64,000 nucleotides of DNA from Halodesulfurarchaeum formicicum (GTDB lineage Archaea; Halobacteriota; Halobacteria; Halobacteriales; Halobacteriaceae). Both the position numbers and the translations under genes were made by a program. This document shows positions 35,814 through 45,159 of this stretch, one piece after another. Positions within the stretch are counted from its first letter, which is position 1. Each line of letters starts with the position of its first letter. The stretch covers positions 1,612,001 through 1,676,000 of the forward strand of contig NZ_CP016804.1 in assembly GCF_001886955.1 (NCBI RefSeq). The letters are read 5' to 3'. The notes under the pieces are model-generated. The model had not been told where the DNA came from, made no database searches, and worked only from the letters and a program-made list of their open reading frames with translations.

Positions 35814-37279
35814 CTCGCGTGTACCGCGTCCAGTTCTTCGACCGTGGGCGCGTTCACGATGGTCACGGTACTTCCGGATCGAGTGACCCGGAAGGCGTCG
35901 GCAAATTTCCCCTCGTCGATCCGGTAGGTGTCGGATCGACCCTCGACAGCACTGGCACCGTGATAGTCCAGTAACTCCTCGTAGGCGGCCTGGAACTCCC
36001 GGGCGTCGCTGTTCGATTCCCAGGCGATCTTCCAGACGTAGCCCGTCTCGTTGGTGGCCGCCGAATCGTTTCGCACGTAGGGGACGAGCCGCTCACCCGC
36101 CCAGCCAGTCGTCGCCGGGTGAGAGTAGTTGTACATGTCGAGTGGGTCCTCGGTGCGGAAGAAATGGCGATAGGGGACCACCACGTCGGTCACCTCGTTC
36201 CGTTCGGTAGTCTCGACGTGGCTTGGATACCAGAGCATGACGTACAGACCACCCTCGCCGAACTGGGCGTAATCGATCGCGCCCTCGCCCTGGTCTGGCA
36301 CTGACCAGTCCGGTCCGGATCGGTCCTGGACGATGACGTGTCGGGGTTTGTTGTCCGGATACCGTTCGGGGTGGATCGTCTGCTCGGTGCTCTCCGGCGG
36401 GCGGTCGTAGACCGCGTTCACGCCGGCCCAGCCGGATTGCTGGCGGATCGACTCGACGAAGACCGGCCCGTCGCTGTAGGGCTGGAGACGCAGGGCGAGC
36501 ATGCCCAGGTGCGTGCTCGAATCGCCGCCTCCGCCGCCGCTCCCGTCGGGCATGACCAGGGCCTCGCTGTAGCGTTTCTCGTAGAGGTAATCGACGTAGT
36601 TGCCGTCCCCTTCGATGATCCCCAACTTCGCGTTGTGACGCTCCTCGGTGTCACCGGAGAGTTTTGAGACCTCGAAGGTCGACTCCTGGACGGCGTGGAA
36701 GAGTTCCTGGGCCAGCGTGACCTCGTTCAACTGGAGCGGTGGCCCGCTATCCGAGACGATGGTGATGCTGTGATTTCCCGGGGCGTAGTAGCCCATCACG
36801 GCCGAGGCGGTGTTCGCGGAGCGCTGCTGGATCGCGCTCTCGTCCTCGCCGAGGAAGAACGTCGCCTCGAACTTGACGTTCTGGTGGAGCCGCTGGGCCG
36901 TCGAGTGATTGGAATCGGAGAGACTCCGATTACGGAAGGTCGCCCGATCGATGATCTCGACCGGGACCGGTTCCTCGAACTCCAGGCCACGGATCGCCTC
37001 GACCCGGGCCATGCCCCGGGCGACCACAGCGTCGAGTTCCGAGCGGTTGAGGCCGTCGCTCGGATCGACATCCAGGGTCTCGTTGTGCCAGTAGCCGTCT
37101 TCCCACCCGAGCCTGTCGGTCTCCGGATCCGGCGGCGGATTCGAGGTCGGGGTCGGGTCGAGTCCGGTGGCGGTCGGGTCCTCGCCACCGGGTTCGAACT
37201 GCTGTGGTGTCGGGGCCCCGACACAGCCAGCCGTGACGAGCAACACGGCCAGCGCGAGCGCCCCGAGTCGACGACGCAT
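35810..37279 (-). CDS. Hvo_1808-like surface protein
   Basis: A 489-residue secreted lipoprotein: signal peptide with lipobox TAGC (Cys near 18), a Pro/Thr-rich linker, then a domain with ALAQELFHAVQESTFEVS (an HExxH-like AQELFHAV with no full zinc motif), and LWYPSHVETTERN. This matches the Hvo_1808 surface protein family I know from haloarchaea. Function is unknown. Start ATG 37279. Confidence 0.68.
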   Translation of the reverse strand: MRRRLGALALAVLLVTAGCVGAPTPQQFEPGGEDPTATGLDPTPTSNPPPDPETDRLGWEDGYWHNETLDVDPSDGLNRSELDAVVARGMARVEAIRGLEFEEPVPVEIIDRATFRNRSLSDSNHSTAQRLHQNVKFEATFFLGEDESAIQQRSANTASAVMGYYAPGNHSITIVSDSGPPLQLNEVTLAQELFHAVQESTFEVSKLSGDTEERHNAKLGIIEGDGNYVDYLYEKRYSEALVMPDGSGGGGGDSSTHLGMLALRLQPYSDGPVFVESIRQQSGWAGVNAVYDRPPESTEQTIHPERYPDNKPRHVIVQDRSGPDWSVPDQGEGAIDYAQFGEGGLYVMLWYPSHVETTERNEVTDVVVPYRHFFRTEDPLDMYNYSHPATTGWAGERLVPYVRNDSAATNETGYVWKIAWESNSDAREFQAAYEELLDYHGASAVEGRSDTYRIDEGKFADAFRVTRSGSTVTIVNAPTVEELDAVHAS

Positions 37280-37327
37280 GGCTGCCGGTCGGTGAGCCAG
37301 GGGTAAAATGCTGCCGCCCGCGGCGGC

Positions 37328-38149
37328 TCAGGAGACGGTGACGGTGACCGACTCGCCGACCGAACAGGCCAGGTCCGGACAGATGAGTTTGGCACCGAAT
37401 CGGTCACGACCGAGGAGCAAGGAGAGGCCGGTGATCGGCTGGCCGTTCACCCGCACCGTCAGGTCGGGCCACTCGACGGTACCAGTCCCTGGAGTGAGTT
37501 CGGTCCCGAGCAGGCTGGCTGCACCGTCTCCCTCCCGGCCATGGACGGGATGGACGCCGCCGGTCTCGTAGTGTGGCAGGCCGCCGTCGAGGACGTACTG
37601 GCCGGTGTCGTCGGCGAGCCCCACGAACCGGTCGCCGGGGGTGGGATGGGGTGGCGAATCCAGGATGGCATAGGTCTCCCCGGCCTCCCGGATCGTGCCG
37701 GTCCCGTCCCAGCCCACGCCAGCGACCGGGACCCCAAGCTCGACCGGGAGTGACCCACTGGCGCGAACGGGATCAGTGCCGTATTCGCGAAATCCGAGGT
37801 GGACGTGGTTGTCGACCCAGGGGGCGAAATACCCCGATCGGACGAGACTTCCCAGGGGGTCCCCGATCTCGACAGTCTCGCCTGCCTCGACGTCGGGATC
37901 GACGTGGAGGATCCGGGCGAGTTCGGAGCCGGTGTCGATCACGATCAAGTAGTCGTGTTCGGCGGCGTAGGGCCGGCTGGGCGCCCCGGCCTGCCGGGTC
38001 ATCGTGACCGTCCCGGCGACCGGGCTCGGGGCCACCGCGGTCCCCGGATAGAGATCGATGGCCCGGCCCCCACGATGGGCCCGATACGGGGAGTTGTAGC
38101 GAGCGACGCGCGGAAACGGCTCCAGGGCGGCGGCCCCCAGCGTGACCAT
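37328..38149 (-). CDS. M23-like (lysostaphin-fold) domain protein
   Basis: A 273-residue protein. Segments YRAHRGGRAIDLYPGTAVAPSPVAGTV and DNHVHLGFREYGTD fit an M23/LytM-type barrel with candidate zinc ligands (H in AHRGG, D in AIDLY, and HVH), but archaea lack peptidoglycan, so activity on a cell-wall bond is unlikely. No signal peptide is evident. It may bind carbohydrate or be a relic. ATG 38149. Confidence 0.62.
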   Translation of the reverse strand: MVTLGAAALEPFPRVARYNSPYRAHRGGRAIDLYPGTAVAPSPVAGTVTMTRQAGAPSRPYAAEHDYLIVIDTGSELARILHVDPDVEAGETVEIGDPLGSLVRSGYFAPWVDNHVHLGFREYGTDPVRASGSLPVELGVPVAGVGWDGTGTIREAGETYAILDSPPHPTPGDRFVGLADDTGQYVLDGGLPHYETGGVHPVHGREGDGAASLLGTELTPGTGTVEWPDLTVRVNGQPITGLSLLLGRDRFGAKLICPDLACSVGESVTVTVS

Positions 38150-38241
38150 GGGGCGACTTTGCGGGCCGCAAAATTCACCCCTTCGGTCGCGGCCACCTGG
38201 GATCCCGGGAGCTTTAGGCCCGTTCCGAGAGAGTTACCGGT

Positions 38242-39528
38242 ATGCAGGTATTCCGCAACGCGACCTTACCCGACGGGCGGGAGCGGGACGTCGCCATCGA
38301 CGGGGAGAAAATCGAAGCGGTGGGCACCGACCTGGACGGCGAGACGGTCATCGACGCGAGCGAGAAGTGGCTGTTCCCGGGCATGATCGACGTTCACGTG
38401 CACTTCCGGGAACCGGGCTTCCCCGAGAAGGAGACCTGGGCGACCGGGAGTAAAGCGGCCGCAGCCGGGGGCGTGACGACCGCCGTCGACCAGCCGAACA
38501 CGGACCCGCCGACCATCGACGGCCCGAGTTTCGACCGGAAGGCGGAGCTGGCCGCCGCCTCGCTGATCGACTGGGGGATCAACGGCGGCGTGACACCGTC
38601 CTGGGACCCCGAGACGCTGTTCGAGCGCCCGCTCTTTGCACTCGGCGAGGTCTTTCTGGCCGACTCGACCGGGGACATGGGAATCGATCGATCGCGCTTC
38701 GAGGACGCACTAAAGCGGGGCAAGGAGGCCGAGACAACCGTCACCGTCCACGCCGAGGACGCCACGAAGTTCGACGAGAGCGTTCGTGACCGGACGGACG
38801 CCCCAGCCTGGAGCGACTATCGCCCCCCGGAAGCCGAAATCGCGGCGATCGACGTGGCCGCAGAACTGGCCGTCGAGATCGGGGGGCCAGTGCACATCGC
38901 CCATACCAGCACGGCCGCGGGGATCGATCGGGCCGCCGAGGCCGGGCTGACCACTGAAGTCACGCCCCATCACCTGTTCCTCTCGCGGGACGACCTCCCC
39001 GAATTAGGCACGTTCGGGCGAATGAATCCGCCGCTCCGGGCGGAATCCACTCGCCGGGACGTGTTCGAGCGGGTCGCGGACGGAACCGTCGACGTGATCG
39101 CGACCGATCACGCCCCCCACACTCGCGCCCAGAAGGACACGGACATCTGGTCGGCCCCGAGTGGCGTGCCGGGCGTCGAGACGGCCTTGCCGCTCCTGCT
39201 GGGGGAAGTCGCCGCCGATCGCCTGGATCCCAAGCGAGTCCGGGACCTCACGGCTCGCAACCCGGCCCGGATCTTCGACCTGCCCGAAAAAGGACGAATC
39301 GAGGCGGGGGCCGACGCCGACCTCGTGTTAGTTGATTTCGACGCGACGCGGAAGATCCGGGGCGAGGACCTGCACGGAAAGACCGACTGGACGCCCTTCG
39401 AGGGGAAATCCGCGGTGTTCCCGGAACTCACGCTGGTGCGGGGGCAGGTCGTCTGGGAGACCGAAGATCCAGCAGGGCCAGCGGGGGAGTTCGGTGCGCC
39501 TGTCGGTGAGAACGTCCGGACCGACTAG
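38242..39528 (+). CDS. pyrC: Dihydroorotase
   Basis: A 428-residue class I dihydroorotase of pyrimidine synthesis. Metal ligands: HVH in DVHVHFREPGF near residue 52, H in VTVHAEDATK, and H in HIAHTS; the binding Asp is in ATDHAPHTRAQKD. A TATA-like gctttagg is about 30 nt upstream. Its TAG stop overlaps the stop of DUF5806 (CTAG). Confidence 0.94.
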   Translation: MQVFRNATLPDGRERDVAIDGEKIEAVGTDLDGETVIDASEKWLFPGMIDVHVHFREPGFPEKETWATGSKAAAAGGVTTAVDQPNTDPPTIDGPSFDRKAELAAASLIDWGINGGVTPSWDPETLFERPLFALGEVFLADSTGDMGIDRSRFEDALKRGKEAETTVTVHAEDATKFDESVRDRTDAPAWSDYRPPEAEIAAIDVAAELAVEIGGPVHIAHTSTAAGIDRAAEAGLTTEVTPHHLFLSRDDLPELGTFGRMNPPLRAESTRRDVFERVADGTVDVIATDHAPHTRAQKDTDIWSAPSGVPGVETALPLLLGEVAADRLDPKRVRDLTARNPARIFDLPEKGRIEAGADADLVLVDFDATRKIRGEDLHGKTDWTPFEGKSAVFPELTLVRGQVVWETEDPAGPAGEFGAPVGENVRTD

Positions 39529-40157
39529 GCGTCGCCACCGAAGCTGTGGCCACAATTCGGGCAGGTGTGTTCCTCCTCGCGGAGTTTTTCACTCGCCTCC
39601 CGGACCTCCCTCATCACCGAGGAGATGCGTTCCTCGCCGGCTAACTCCTCCTCGACGGCCAGATCCACGCCCTCGACTTCGAGGAGGAACTTCGCGACCT
39701 CGGTGGCCTCGTACATCACCTCGTCGAGTTCGTCGGCGGTGAAAAAGCCGCTCATCGCCCCGTAGAGGAAGGTTGCCCCGGCCATCCGGACCTTCTCCTC
39801 GAAGGCCGATCGGGCCTGGTTGACCGCCTGGGGCGAGTAGGTATCGGTCATAAACGGCACCAGCTCGGGCAGGTTCTCGCCGATCTTGGTCATCTCGACG
39901 CCGGTCTCGGTCCGGAAGTCCGCACAGAGCCGGGCGATCGCCCACTCGCGGGCCGTGATGTAGGTGCGATCGCGCAGAAACTCGTTGACCCGCTCGTAGG
40001 TCGCCCCGTCGACTTTCTTGAAGCGCTCGTACTTCGCGACGTCGTCCGGAACGGCTGCTGTCTCCGCCGGCTCGACTGCGAGCAGCGATCGAACCGCGTC
40101 CGGCCCGGCGGCGACCCGGCGATTCGGCGGCGCAGACGCCACCGGATCCTCGTCCAT
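39525..40157 (-). CDS. DUF5806 family protein
   Basis: A 210-residue soluble, mainly helical protein with KYERFKKVDGATYERVNEFLRDRTYITAREWAIARLC and a C-terminal zinc-like CPNCGHSFGGD. It matches the haloarchaeal DUF5806 family, of no known function. One CxxC pair at the end suggests a metal or nucleic-acid contact. ATG 40157. Confidence 0.7.
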   Translation of the reverse strand: MDEDPVASAPPNRRVAAGPDAVRSLLAVEPAETAAVPDDVAKYERFKKVDGATYERVNEFLRDRTYITAREWAIARLCADFRTETGVEMTKIGENLPELVPFMTDTYSPQAVNQARSAFEEKVRMAGATFLYGAMSGFFTADELDEVMYEATEVAKFLLEVEGVDLAVEEELAGEERISSVMREVREASEKLREEEHTCPNCGHSFGGDA

Positions 40158-40234
40158 ACCGCCCGTTATGAGTGGGTCCGCAAAAGGGTGACGGGGAGCG
40201 ACATATATTTTAGACGGTGCGGCGATGAACGGCT

Positions 40235-40603
40235 ATGAAGGTCCTCTTCGGGATCAGCACCGGGTCGGACTCCCTCGAAGCGCTCCACCGAACCGTCGAG
40301 CGAGCCCGCGACGTCGGCGACGAACTGACCGTCGCCGTCCTCGAACATCCCGACGACGAGGGCCCGATCGACGAGTTCGAACAGTCCGTTCGCGACGCGA
40401 TCGCCGAGGAGTTGCCGGCGATCGACCTGCGCCGGGTCGAGGGGCATCCGGGGAGTCGACTCGTAGAACTCGCCGAATCGGAGAACTTCGATCGCATCGT
40501 CCTGGGGGGTGGCGAACAGAGCCCGATGGGCAAGATCCGGATCGGGTCCATCGCCGAGTTCGTCCTCCTCAACTCCCACGTGAGCGTGACCTTGCTCAGA
40601 TGA
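40235..40603 (+). CDS. Universal stress protein (UspA) family
   Basis: A 122-residue UspA-fold protein: start MKVLFGISTGSDS, and C-terminal nucleotide-binding G-x2-G-x9-G(S/T)-like motif (IVLGGGEQSPMGKIRIGSIAEFVL). It is near the minimal Usp size. It overlaps the next gene by 4 nt (ATGA), so the two are likely cotranscribed. Ligand (ATP or AMP) probable. Confidence 0.84.
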   Translation: MKVLFGISTGSDSLEALHRTVERARDVGDELTVAVLEHPDDEGPIDEFEQSVRDAIAEELPAIDLRRVEGHPGSRLVELAESENFDRIVLGGGEQSPMGKIRIGSIAEFVLLNSHVSVTLLR

Positions 40604-41133
40604 CCGACCGCCGTTATCCAGACGCGCCGGCCGGTCCGTTCCCGACTCCACCCCAGACCTGGACGGACGAGGACGGTCGGCCGATCGAGATCGAAGTCTG
40701 CCAGGGGGACCGGGCGGCGCTCCTGGAGATGTACGCCGACTTCGATCCCGCCGAGCGCGCCCAGGGGATCCCCCCGGTCGGCGAAAGCGCGATCCGGGAC
40801 TGGCTCGATCACCTCCTCTGTGAGAACTGCTACAACGTGATCGCCGAACACGAGGACCGGATCGTCGGTCACGCGACCCTGGTTGGGGACGGGAACGGGG
40901 CCTACGAGCTGGCGATCTTCGTCCACCAGGACTACCAGGGCGCTGGCATCGGGACCACGTTGCTCGAAGCCCTCCTGGGTCACGCCGCGGCTGACGGGGT
41001 CGAGTACGTCTGGCTGACCGTCGAGCGCTGGAACAAGCCGGCGATCCGGCTCTACCGGAAGGTCGGGTTCGAGGGCACGGGCGCGGAGGACTTCGAGCGG
41101 GAGATGAGCATCCGACTGGGCGATCCTGCCTAG
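40600..41133 (+). CDS. GNAT-family N-acetyltransferase
   Basis: A 177-residue acetyltransferase. The acetyl-CoA loop is QDYQGAGIGTTLLEALLGHA (residues about 108-128); WNKPAIRLYRKVGFEG forms the C-terminal core. ATG 40600 overlaps the Usp stop. The acceptor is unknown: it could acetylate a protein or small amine. Confidence 0.86.
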   Translation: MTDRRYPDAPAGPFPTPPQTWTDEDGRPIEIEVCQGDRAALLEMYADFDPAERAQGIPPVGESAIRDWLDHLLCENCYNVIAEHEDRIVGHATLVGDGNGAYELAIFVHQDYQGAGIGTTLLEALLGHAAADGVEYVWLTVERWNKPAIRLYRKVGFEGTGAEDFEREMSIRLGDPA

Positions 41134-41174
41134 TGGACCGGGTCATTCTTACCGCGTGGTGCCGTCCCACGAGT

Positions 41175-42254
41175 ATGCAAGATTGGGTCATCGACGACCA
41201 GAACCTCTCGCCCGAGCGGAAGTCCCTGTTACCCGGCAAGGGGTTTTTCATCCCCGACACGGTCGAAGACGAAGTCAAAGAACGGGAGATCGAGTCCCGA
41301 GTCAGCGGCGCGTCGGTGCTGGCTGTCGTCGATCCCGACGCCGACGGCCTGGGCTGTGTGGCGATCCTGCGGGATGTCCTCGGCGAAGCGGCGTTCATCC
41401 CCGCGAGCCCCCACGAACTCGCCGACGGGATCGAACAGGCCGCCGAGTTCGGCGAGGCGGGTGGCGAGGTCTTCATCTGTGATCTGGCCCCGGACGATCC
41501 CGAGGAGATAAACGAGGCGCTCGCGGGCCTCACCGAGCACGCCGGCTCAGTTACCTGGTACGATCACCACCAGTGGACCGATGCGGCCAAAGAAGCAGTC
41601 CGAGATGCGGGTGTGGAACTGGTCGTGGGGGACTCGGAGACCGAATGCACCGCCGACGTCGCTGCCCGCTCACTCGATGAGGACATTTCCCCGCACCTCG
41701 AAGAACTCGCGGCAGTCACCCGCGATCACGACCTCTGGATCAAGGAGGACGACCGCTCGGACGACCTGGCCGATTTCTCCCACTGGAGCGAACCCGAGGA
41801 GTACCTGGAGGTCATCGAGGAACACGGCGTCGACTTCCCCGAGGAGGTTCGGGAATTCCTCGCCGAGCGACGGGTCGAGAAGGAAGATCGGATCGAACGG
41901 GCCGTCGCGCGGGCCGAAATGCACGAGATCCGGGACTGGACGGTCGGGGTGACCTACGGCCGGTGTTCGCAAAACGAGGTCGCAGAGACACTTCGCGAAC
42001 AGGGTGCGGACGCGGCGGTCATCGTCAAGCCCGCCGGCAGCGCCTCGATCCGGGGGAGCGAGGACTTCGAGCGTGCCCACGAGGTCGCCCGACAGGTCGG
42101 CGGTGGCGGTCATCCCCGAGCCGCAGGCTGCAAGCCGCGCATCTACGAGGACATGCTGGATTACGCCCACCACTGGACGACCCGGGGGGCTCCGGCCAAG
42201 CAACTGCTCATGAAGGCCTTCTGGAACCTCCCCGAGGAACCGGCCGAGGAGTAG
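41175..42254 (+). CDS. DHH-family phosphoesterase
   Basis: A 359-residue DHH/DHHA1 protein (RecJ/NrnA superfamily). Motif I is VLAVVDPDADGLGC, motif III YDHHQWTD (the DHH motif, near 135), and the DHHA1 C-terminal GGGHPRAAGCK near residue 313. Activity is probably on short DNA/RNA or cyclic-di-nucleotide bonds. ATG 41175 (MQDWVIDDQNL) is chosen over an earlier Met. Its stop is back-to-back with DUF1641 (TAGCTA). Confidence 0.85.
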   Translation: MQDWVIDDQNLSPERKSLLPGKGFFIPDTVEDEVKEREIESRVSGASVLAVVDPDADGLGCVAILRDVLGEAAFIPASPHELADGIEQAAEFGEAGGEVFICDLAPDDPEEINEALAGLTEHAGSVTWYDHHQWTDAAKEAVRDAGVELVVGDSETECTADVAARSLDEDISPHLEELAAVTRDHDLWIKEDDRSDDLADFSHWSEPEEYLEVIEEHGVDFPEEVREFLAERRVEKEDRIERAVARAEMHEIRDWTVGVTYGRCSQNEVAETLREQGADAAVIVKPAGSASIRGSEDFERAHEVARQVGGGGHPRAAGCKPRIYEDMLDYAHHWTTRGAPAKQLLMKAFWNLPEEPAEE

Positions 42255-42722
42255 CTACCGCTCGTCGAGATCGTCTAGGGCGGCGAGTTCCGACTCGAAG
42301 TCATAGCGGTCGGCCCGCTGTTCGAGTTGATCGCCGATCTCGTGTAGCAGGCGGAACGTGAACCCGAGCCCACGCTGGACTTTGGGGTCACCCATTTTCC
42401 CGATGGCACCGAACCGGCCGACCTTCCCCGGCGGATCCGCGGGATCGGGGGCCGCCTCCGTCATTGCCGCGGTGAAGACCTCCAGGTTCCGGAGGGCTTC
42501 GGGTTCGCCGGCGGCGGTGTCGAACAGTTCCCCAGCCCGCACGGCGGCCCGCATCGTCGACTTGACCATGTCGTCATCGACCGCTTCGGCGGCCAACGAG
42601 ACCAGATTGGCAGCCTCCGCGAGGTCATCGAGGGTTCCGGTCTCCTCGAGTTCCACGAGCGTTTCGAGCGCGTTTTGAACGGATTCTGCCTCCGGATCGA
42701 TCGGTTCGTCTGTGTCGGTCAT
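42255..42722 (-). CDS. DUF1641 protein paired with the SQR-like gene
   Basis: A 155-residue helical protein with DUF1641-type features (ALETLVELEETGTLDDLAEAANLVS). DUF1641 genes lie next to sulfide:quinone reductase-like genes in bacteria and archaea. Here it follows the flavoprotein gene by 2 nt on the same strand. Its role is unclear; membrane docking or assembly is possible. Confidence 0.8.
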   Translation of the reverse strand: MTDTDEPIDPEAESVQNALETLVELEETGTLDDLAEAANLVSLAAEAVDDDMVKSTMRAAVRAGELFDTAAGEPEALRNLEVFTAAMTEAAPDPADPPGKVGRFGAIGKMGDPKVQRGLGFTFRLLHEIGDQLEQRADRYDFESELAALDDLDER

Positions 42723-42724
42723 GG

Positions 42725-43870
42725 TTATGCGAGCCCCCGTGCCGTAAGCCAGTACATCTCGTTATAGGCGAACTTGGCCCAATGCACGAACTCGGTCTGA
42801 TCACGAACCACGGGGTCGGTGTCGTAATCGAAGCTGATGTGTGACCCCTCCTCCATTCCCGCCTCGAGAAAGCAGATGGTGTCGCCGGCGAACCGGGCCC
42901 GTGGTTCGTGGCCGCGGACACGGGCCGCGATCCGGTCGACGACGGTTCCGGCGGCGTAGTGAGCGACACTGCCGGCCTTGCTGGTCGGGATGTTCGTGAC
43001 GTCACCCAGTCCGTAGACGTCCGCGGCATGGTCGGATTCGAGAGTATGTTTGTCGACCTCCATCCACTCCTCGCCCAGCCCCGCGGCCTGGATCAGGTCC
43101 CCGGAACGGAACTCGGGAATCCCGACGAGCAGGTCGTACTCCAGGTCGGTCCCCTCCAACGAGTGGATGACGTTTGCATCGTTGTCGACGGTCTCTGGAT
43201 TGAACGACGTCTGTGTTTGGATATCCCGCTCCTCGAATCGCGGCTCGGCCCAGTCGGCAACTGGCCTGACGCTGTGAAGCCGCGGCAGCGGATAGGTGTA
43301 GGTGATCGTCACGTCGTCCCGAATCCCCCGTTCGCGGAACTCGGCGTCCGCGAGCATCGTAAACTCCACCGGCGCGGCCGGACAGACGTGTGGCGTGCCC
43401 ATCACCGAGAGCACCAGATGCCCCTCGTCGAAATCGGCGAGTTCGCGGCGGAGCGCTGTCGCGGCCGCCCCGTCGTAGAAGTGCTGGGCGTCGCCGTCGG
43501 GGCCGAACCCGGGTGTCGACTCCAGATCCGGGATCGCACCGGTCGCGACCACCAGGTAGTCGTAGCCGAACTGGCCGTTCGAGGCCAGATCGAGTGTCTT
43601 CGCGTCCGTATCGATCATATTGACCCGGTCGTAGATCAGATCGACCCGACGGTTGACCAGGTCGGCCAGCGGTCGCTCCGCGTCTTCGGGTTCTTTCTCC
43701 CCGAACGGGACGTAGAAGAACGTGGGCTTGTAGATGTGTTTGGGATTGTCCGAGATCAACGTGATCTCGACCGCCCCCGTCGCCAGCTCACGTTCGAGCC
43801 GTTTCAACAGCCGATTCGCCGTGACGGTGCCACCGACGCCGCCGCCAACGATGGCGATCTCTGTCGTCAT
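42725..43870 (-). CDS. Sulfide:quinone oxidoreductase-like FAD flavoprotein
   Basis: A 381-residue NDH-2/SQR family flavoprotein. N-terminal FAD motif IVGGGVGGTVTANRL (residues 7-21), second FAD motif GLGDVTNIP (288-296). Cys163 (VCPAAP) and Cys333 (TICFLEAG) are in positions used for the sulfide-reacting cysteine pair of SQR, but a third Cys of classic SQR is not obvious. Electrons would go to menaquinone. It could also be a persulfide-related or type II NADH dehydrogenase variant. ATG 43870. Confidence 0.8.
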   Translation of the reverse strand: MTTEIAIVGGGVGGTVTANRLLKRLERELATGAVEITLISDNPKHIYKPTFFYVPFGEKEPEDAERPLADLVNRRVDLIYDRVNMIDTDAKTLDLASNGQFGYDYLVVATGAIPDLESTPGFGPDGDAQHFYDGAAATALRRELADFDEGHLVLSVMGTPHVCPAAPVEFTMLADAEFRERGIRDDVTITYTYPLPRLHSVRPVADWAEPRFEERDIQTQTSFNPETVDNDANVIHSLEGTDLEYDLLVGIPEFRSGDLIQAAGLGEEWMEVDKHTLESDHAADVYGLGDVTNIPTSKAGSVAHYAAGTVVDRIAARVRGHEPRARFAGDTICFLEAGMEEGSHISFDYDTDPVVRDQTEFVHWAKFAYNEMYWLTARGLA

Positions 43871-44169
43871 CGCGTTCTCACCCCACCTTCAGCCAGGGCT
43901 GGCTCCCCGCACTGGACGCGTACAGCCCCACCGCTGGGCCCGGCCATCGGCTCACCGTCAGTCGGGATAGTCTTGGTATTGGTACGCACAGTTTATGTGT
44001 CACACACAAACAATATAAAAACTCCGCAAAATAAGTTAAAGAACCAACAGTTAAGCGCAACTATCCCCACGTTATTTTGGGCAACTAAAGATTAGTAACC
44101 GCGATTATCGGCCAGTCAAGCGGAAATCCGAAATGGTGCCCTCAAAATATTGGTTTTCGTTTCGTCACC
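43871..44169. promoter_or_regulatory. AT-rich upstream region of the SQR operon
   Basis: No gene is visible. The far part (43980-44160) is AT-rich with a minus-strand TATA-like TTTATATTG near 44010-44018, about 140 nt upstream of the SQR ATG, implying a leader of about 115 nt. Just downstream is TGTG-T-CACA at 43996-44004, an inverted repeat that could be an operator. A hairpin AGCCAG-CC-CTGGCT lies in the leader. Confidence 0.5.
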
Positions 44170-44604
44170 CTATCGGCCGTCGGCCACCCACTTATCGGCG
44201 TAGGCCAACCCACACGAGCACTGGGCGTACGCGTGAATCACGTCCCCTTCCGCGTAGAGCCCATCGACGTCCTCGTTCTGTTCCTCGGCGAAGGCAAAGA
44301 GCAATCGCAGTTCGTGTGTCTCGCCGTCACCCTCGTCCGGGCAGTCTGCATCCGTGAGCGAGCGGTCGATGTGCCCGTCCGTGGCCATCGCCTCGCTCGC
44401 GAACGCCATCGGGTCGGTGCCAGTCGCGGATTGGAACGCACTCCGACCCGCATCCCCTGGAACCACCAGCAAGACGCCATTGTCGGTTGGCGACGCATAG
44501 GGCTGGTCGGCGAGCGAATCGACGTCGGTCGCGTCCCTCGAGAGGTACGCGGCGACGTGATCGGGTCGGTCACCCGAGAGAAACGCCTCGATGTCCGTGT
44601 TCAT
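44170..44604 (-). CDS. DUF5807 family protein
   Basis: A 144-residue soluble acidic protein matching the haloarchaeal DUF5807 family: DIEAFLSGDRPDHVAAYLSRDAT at the N-terminus, DNGVLLVVPGDAG, and a C-terminal zinc-like pair YAQCSCGLAYADKW. Function unknown. ATG 44604. Confidence 0.68.
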   Translation of the reverse strand: MNTDIEAFLSGDRPDHVAAYLSRDATDVDSLADQPYASPTDNGVLLVVPGDAGRSAFQSATGTDPMAFASEAMATDGHIDRSLTDADCPDEGDGETHELRLLFAFAEEQNEDVDGLYAEGDVIHAYAQCSCGLAYADKWVADGR

Positions 44605-44668
44605 GCCCGCTACTTGGCGAGCGCGGGGAAAAGGTCGGCGGAGTCAGACAGACCCCAAATCCGGAGAC

Positions 44669-45103
44669 TTACTCCTCGTCGTCTTCGTCCGCTTCGTCGT
44701 CCTCGTCCGCTTCGTCTTCGGGCTCTTCCTCGCCCAGCGCGACGGCGACCGAGCCCTCGCCTTCCGTGACCTGCACGTTCAGCTGGGCGACGGCCTCGGA
44801 GACCTCCCGTCCACGGACGGTGACACGACGGCGCTCGCCGTCCCGGTCGGGGTTGAACCCGACACCGCCTTCCATCAGGATTTCGGAGAGATTCGGGCCT
44901 TTGACATCGCCGCGCATCGGGCGGCCGGCGTCGTCGGAGCCACCGGTGATCTCGACGGAGAACCCGTCGAGACCGACGGCGGTTCCATCGACGGTGTCGC
45001 CGATTTCGCGACCCATGAATCGGTTTGCGTCCTGCCCCTCGACTTCGCGCGTGAACGATCGCCCCGTCTCCGGGTCGGAGACGACGACGCTGAACGTAGC
45101 CAT
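44669..45103 (-). CDS. rps6e: 30S ribosomal protein S6e
   Basis: A 144-residue ribosomal protein: MATFSVVVSDPETGRSFTREVEGQ, DGFSVEITGGSDDAGRPMRG and RRRVTVRGREVSEAVAQLN. This is longer than many archaeal S6e proteins because of a C-terminal run of Asp and Glu (about 25 residues), a typical halophile addition. ATG 45103 chosen over an upstream start because MATFSVVVSD is the family N-terminus. Confidence 0.94.
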   Translation of the reverse strand: MATFSVVVSDPETGRSFTREVEGQDANRFMGREIGDTVDGTAVGLDGFSVEITGGSDDAGRPMRGDVKGPNLSEILMEGGVGFNPDRDGERRRVTVRGREVSEAVAQLNVQVTEGEGSVAVALGEEEPEDEADEDDEADEDDEE

Positions 45104-45159
45104 AGTCGTGTGGACTGCTCCGGGCGTCAAAAGGGCATCGAACCCGTCTGCCGGTCGAA

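Noticed and set aside
37328-38149. A peptidoglycan endopeptidase role for the M23-like protein
   Set aside because: Haloarchaea lack peptidoglycan and no signal peptide is seen, so only the fold resemblance is reported.
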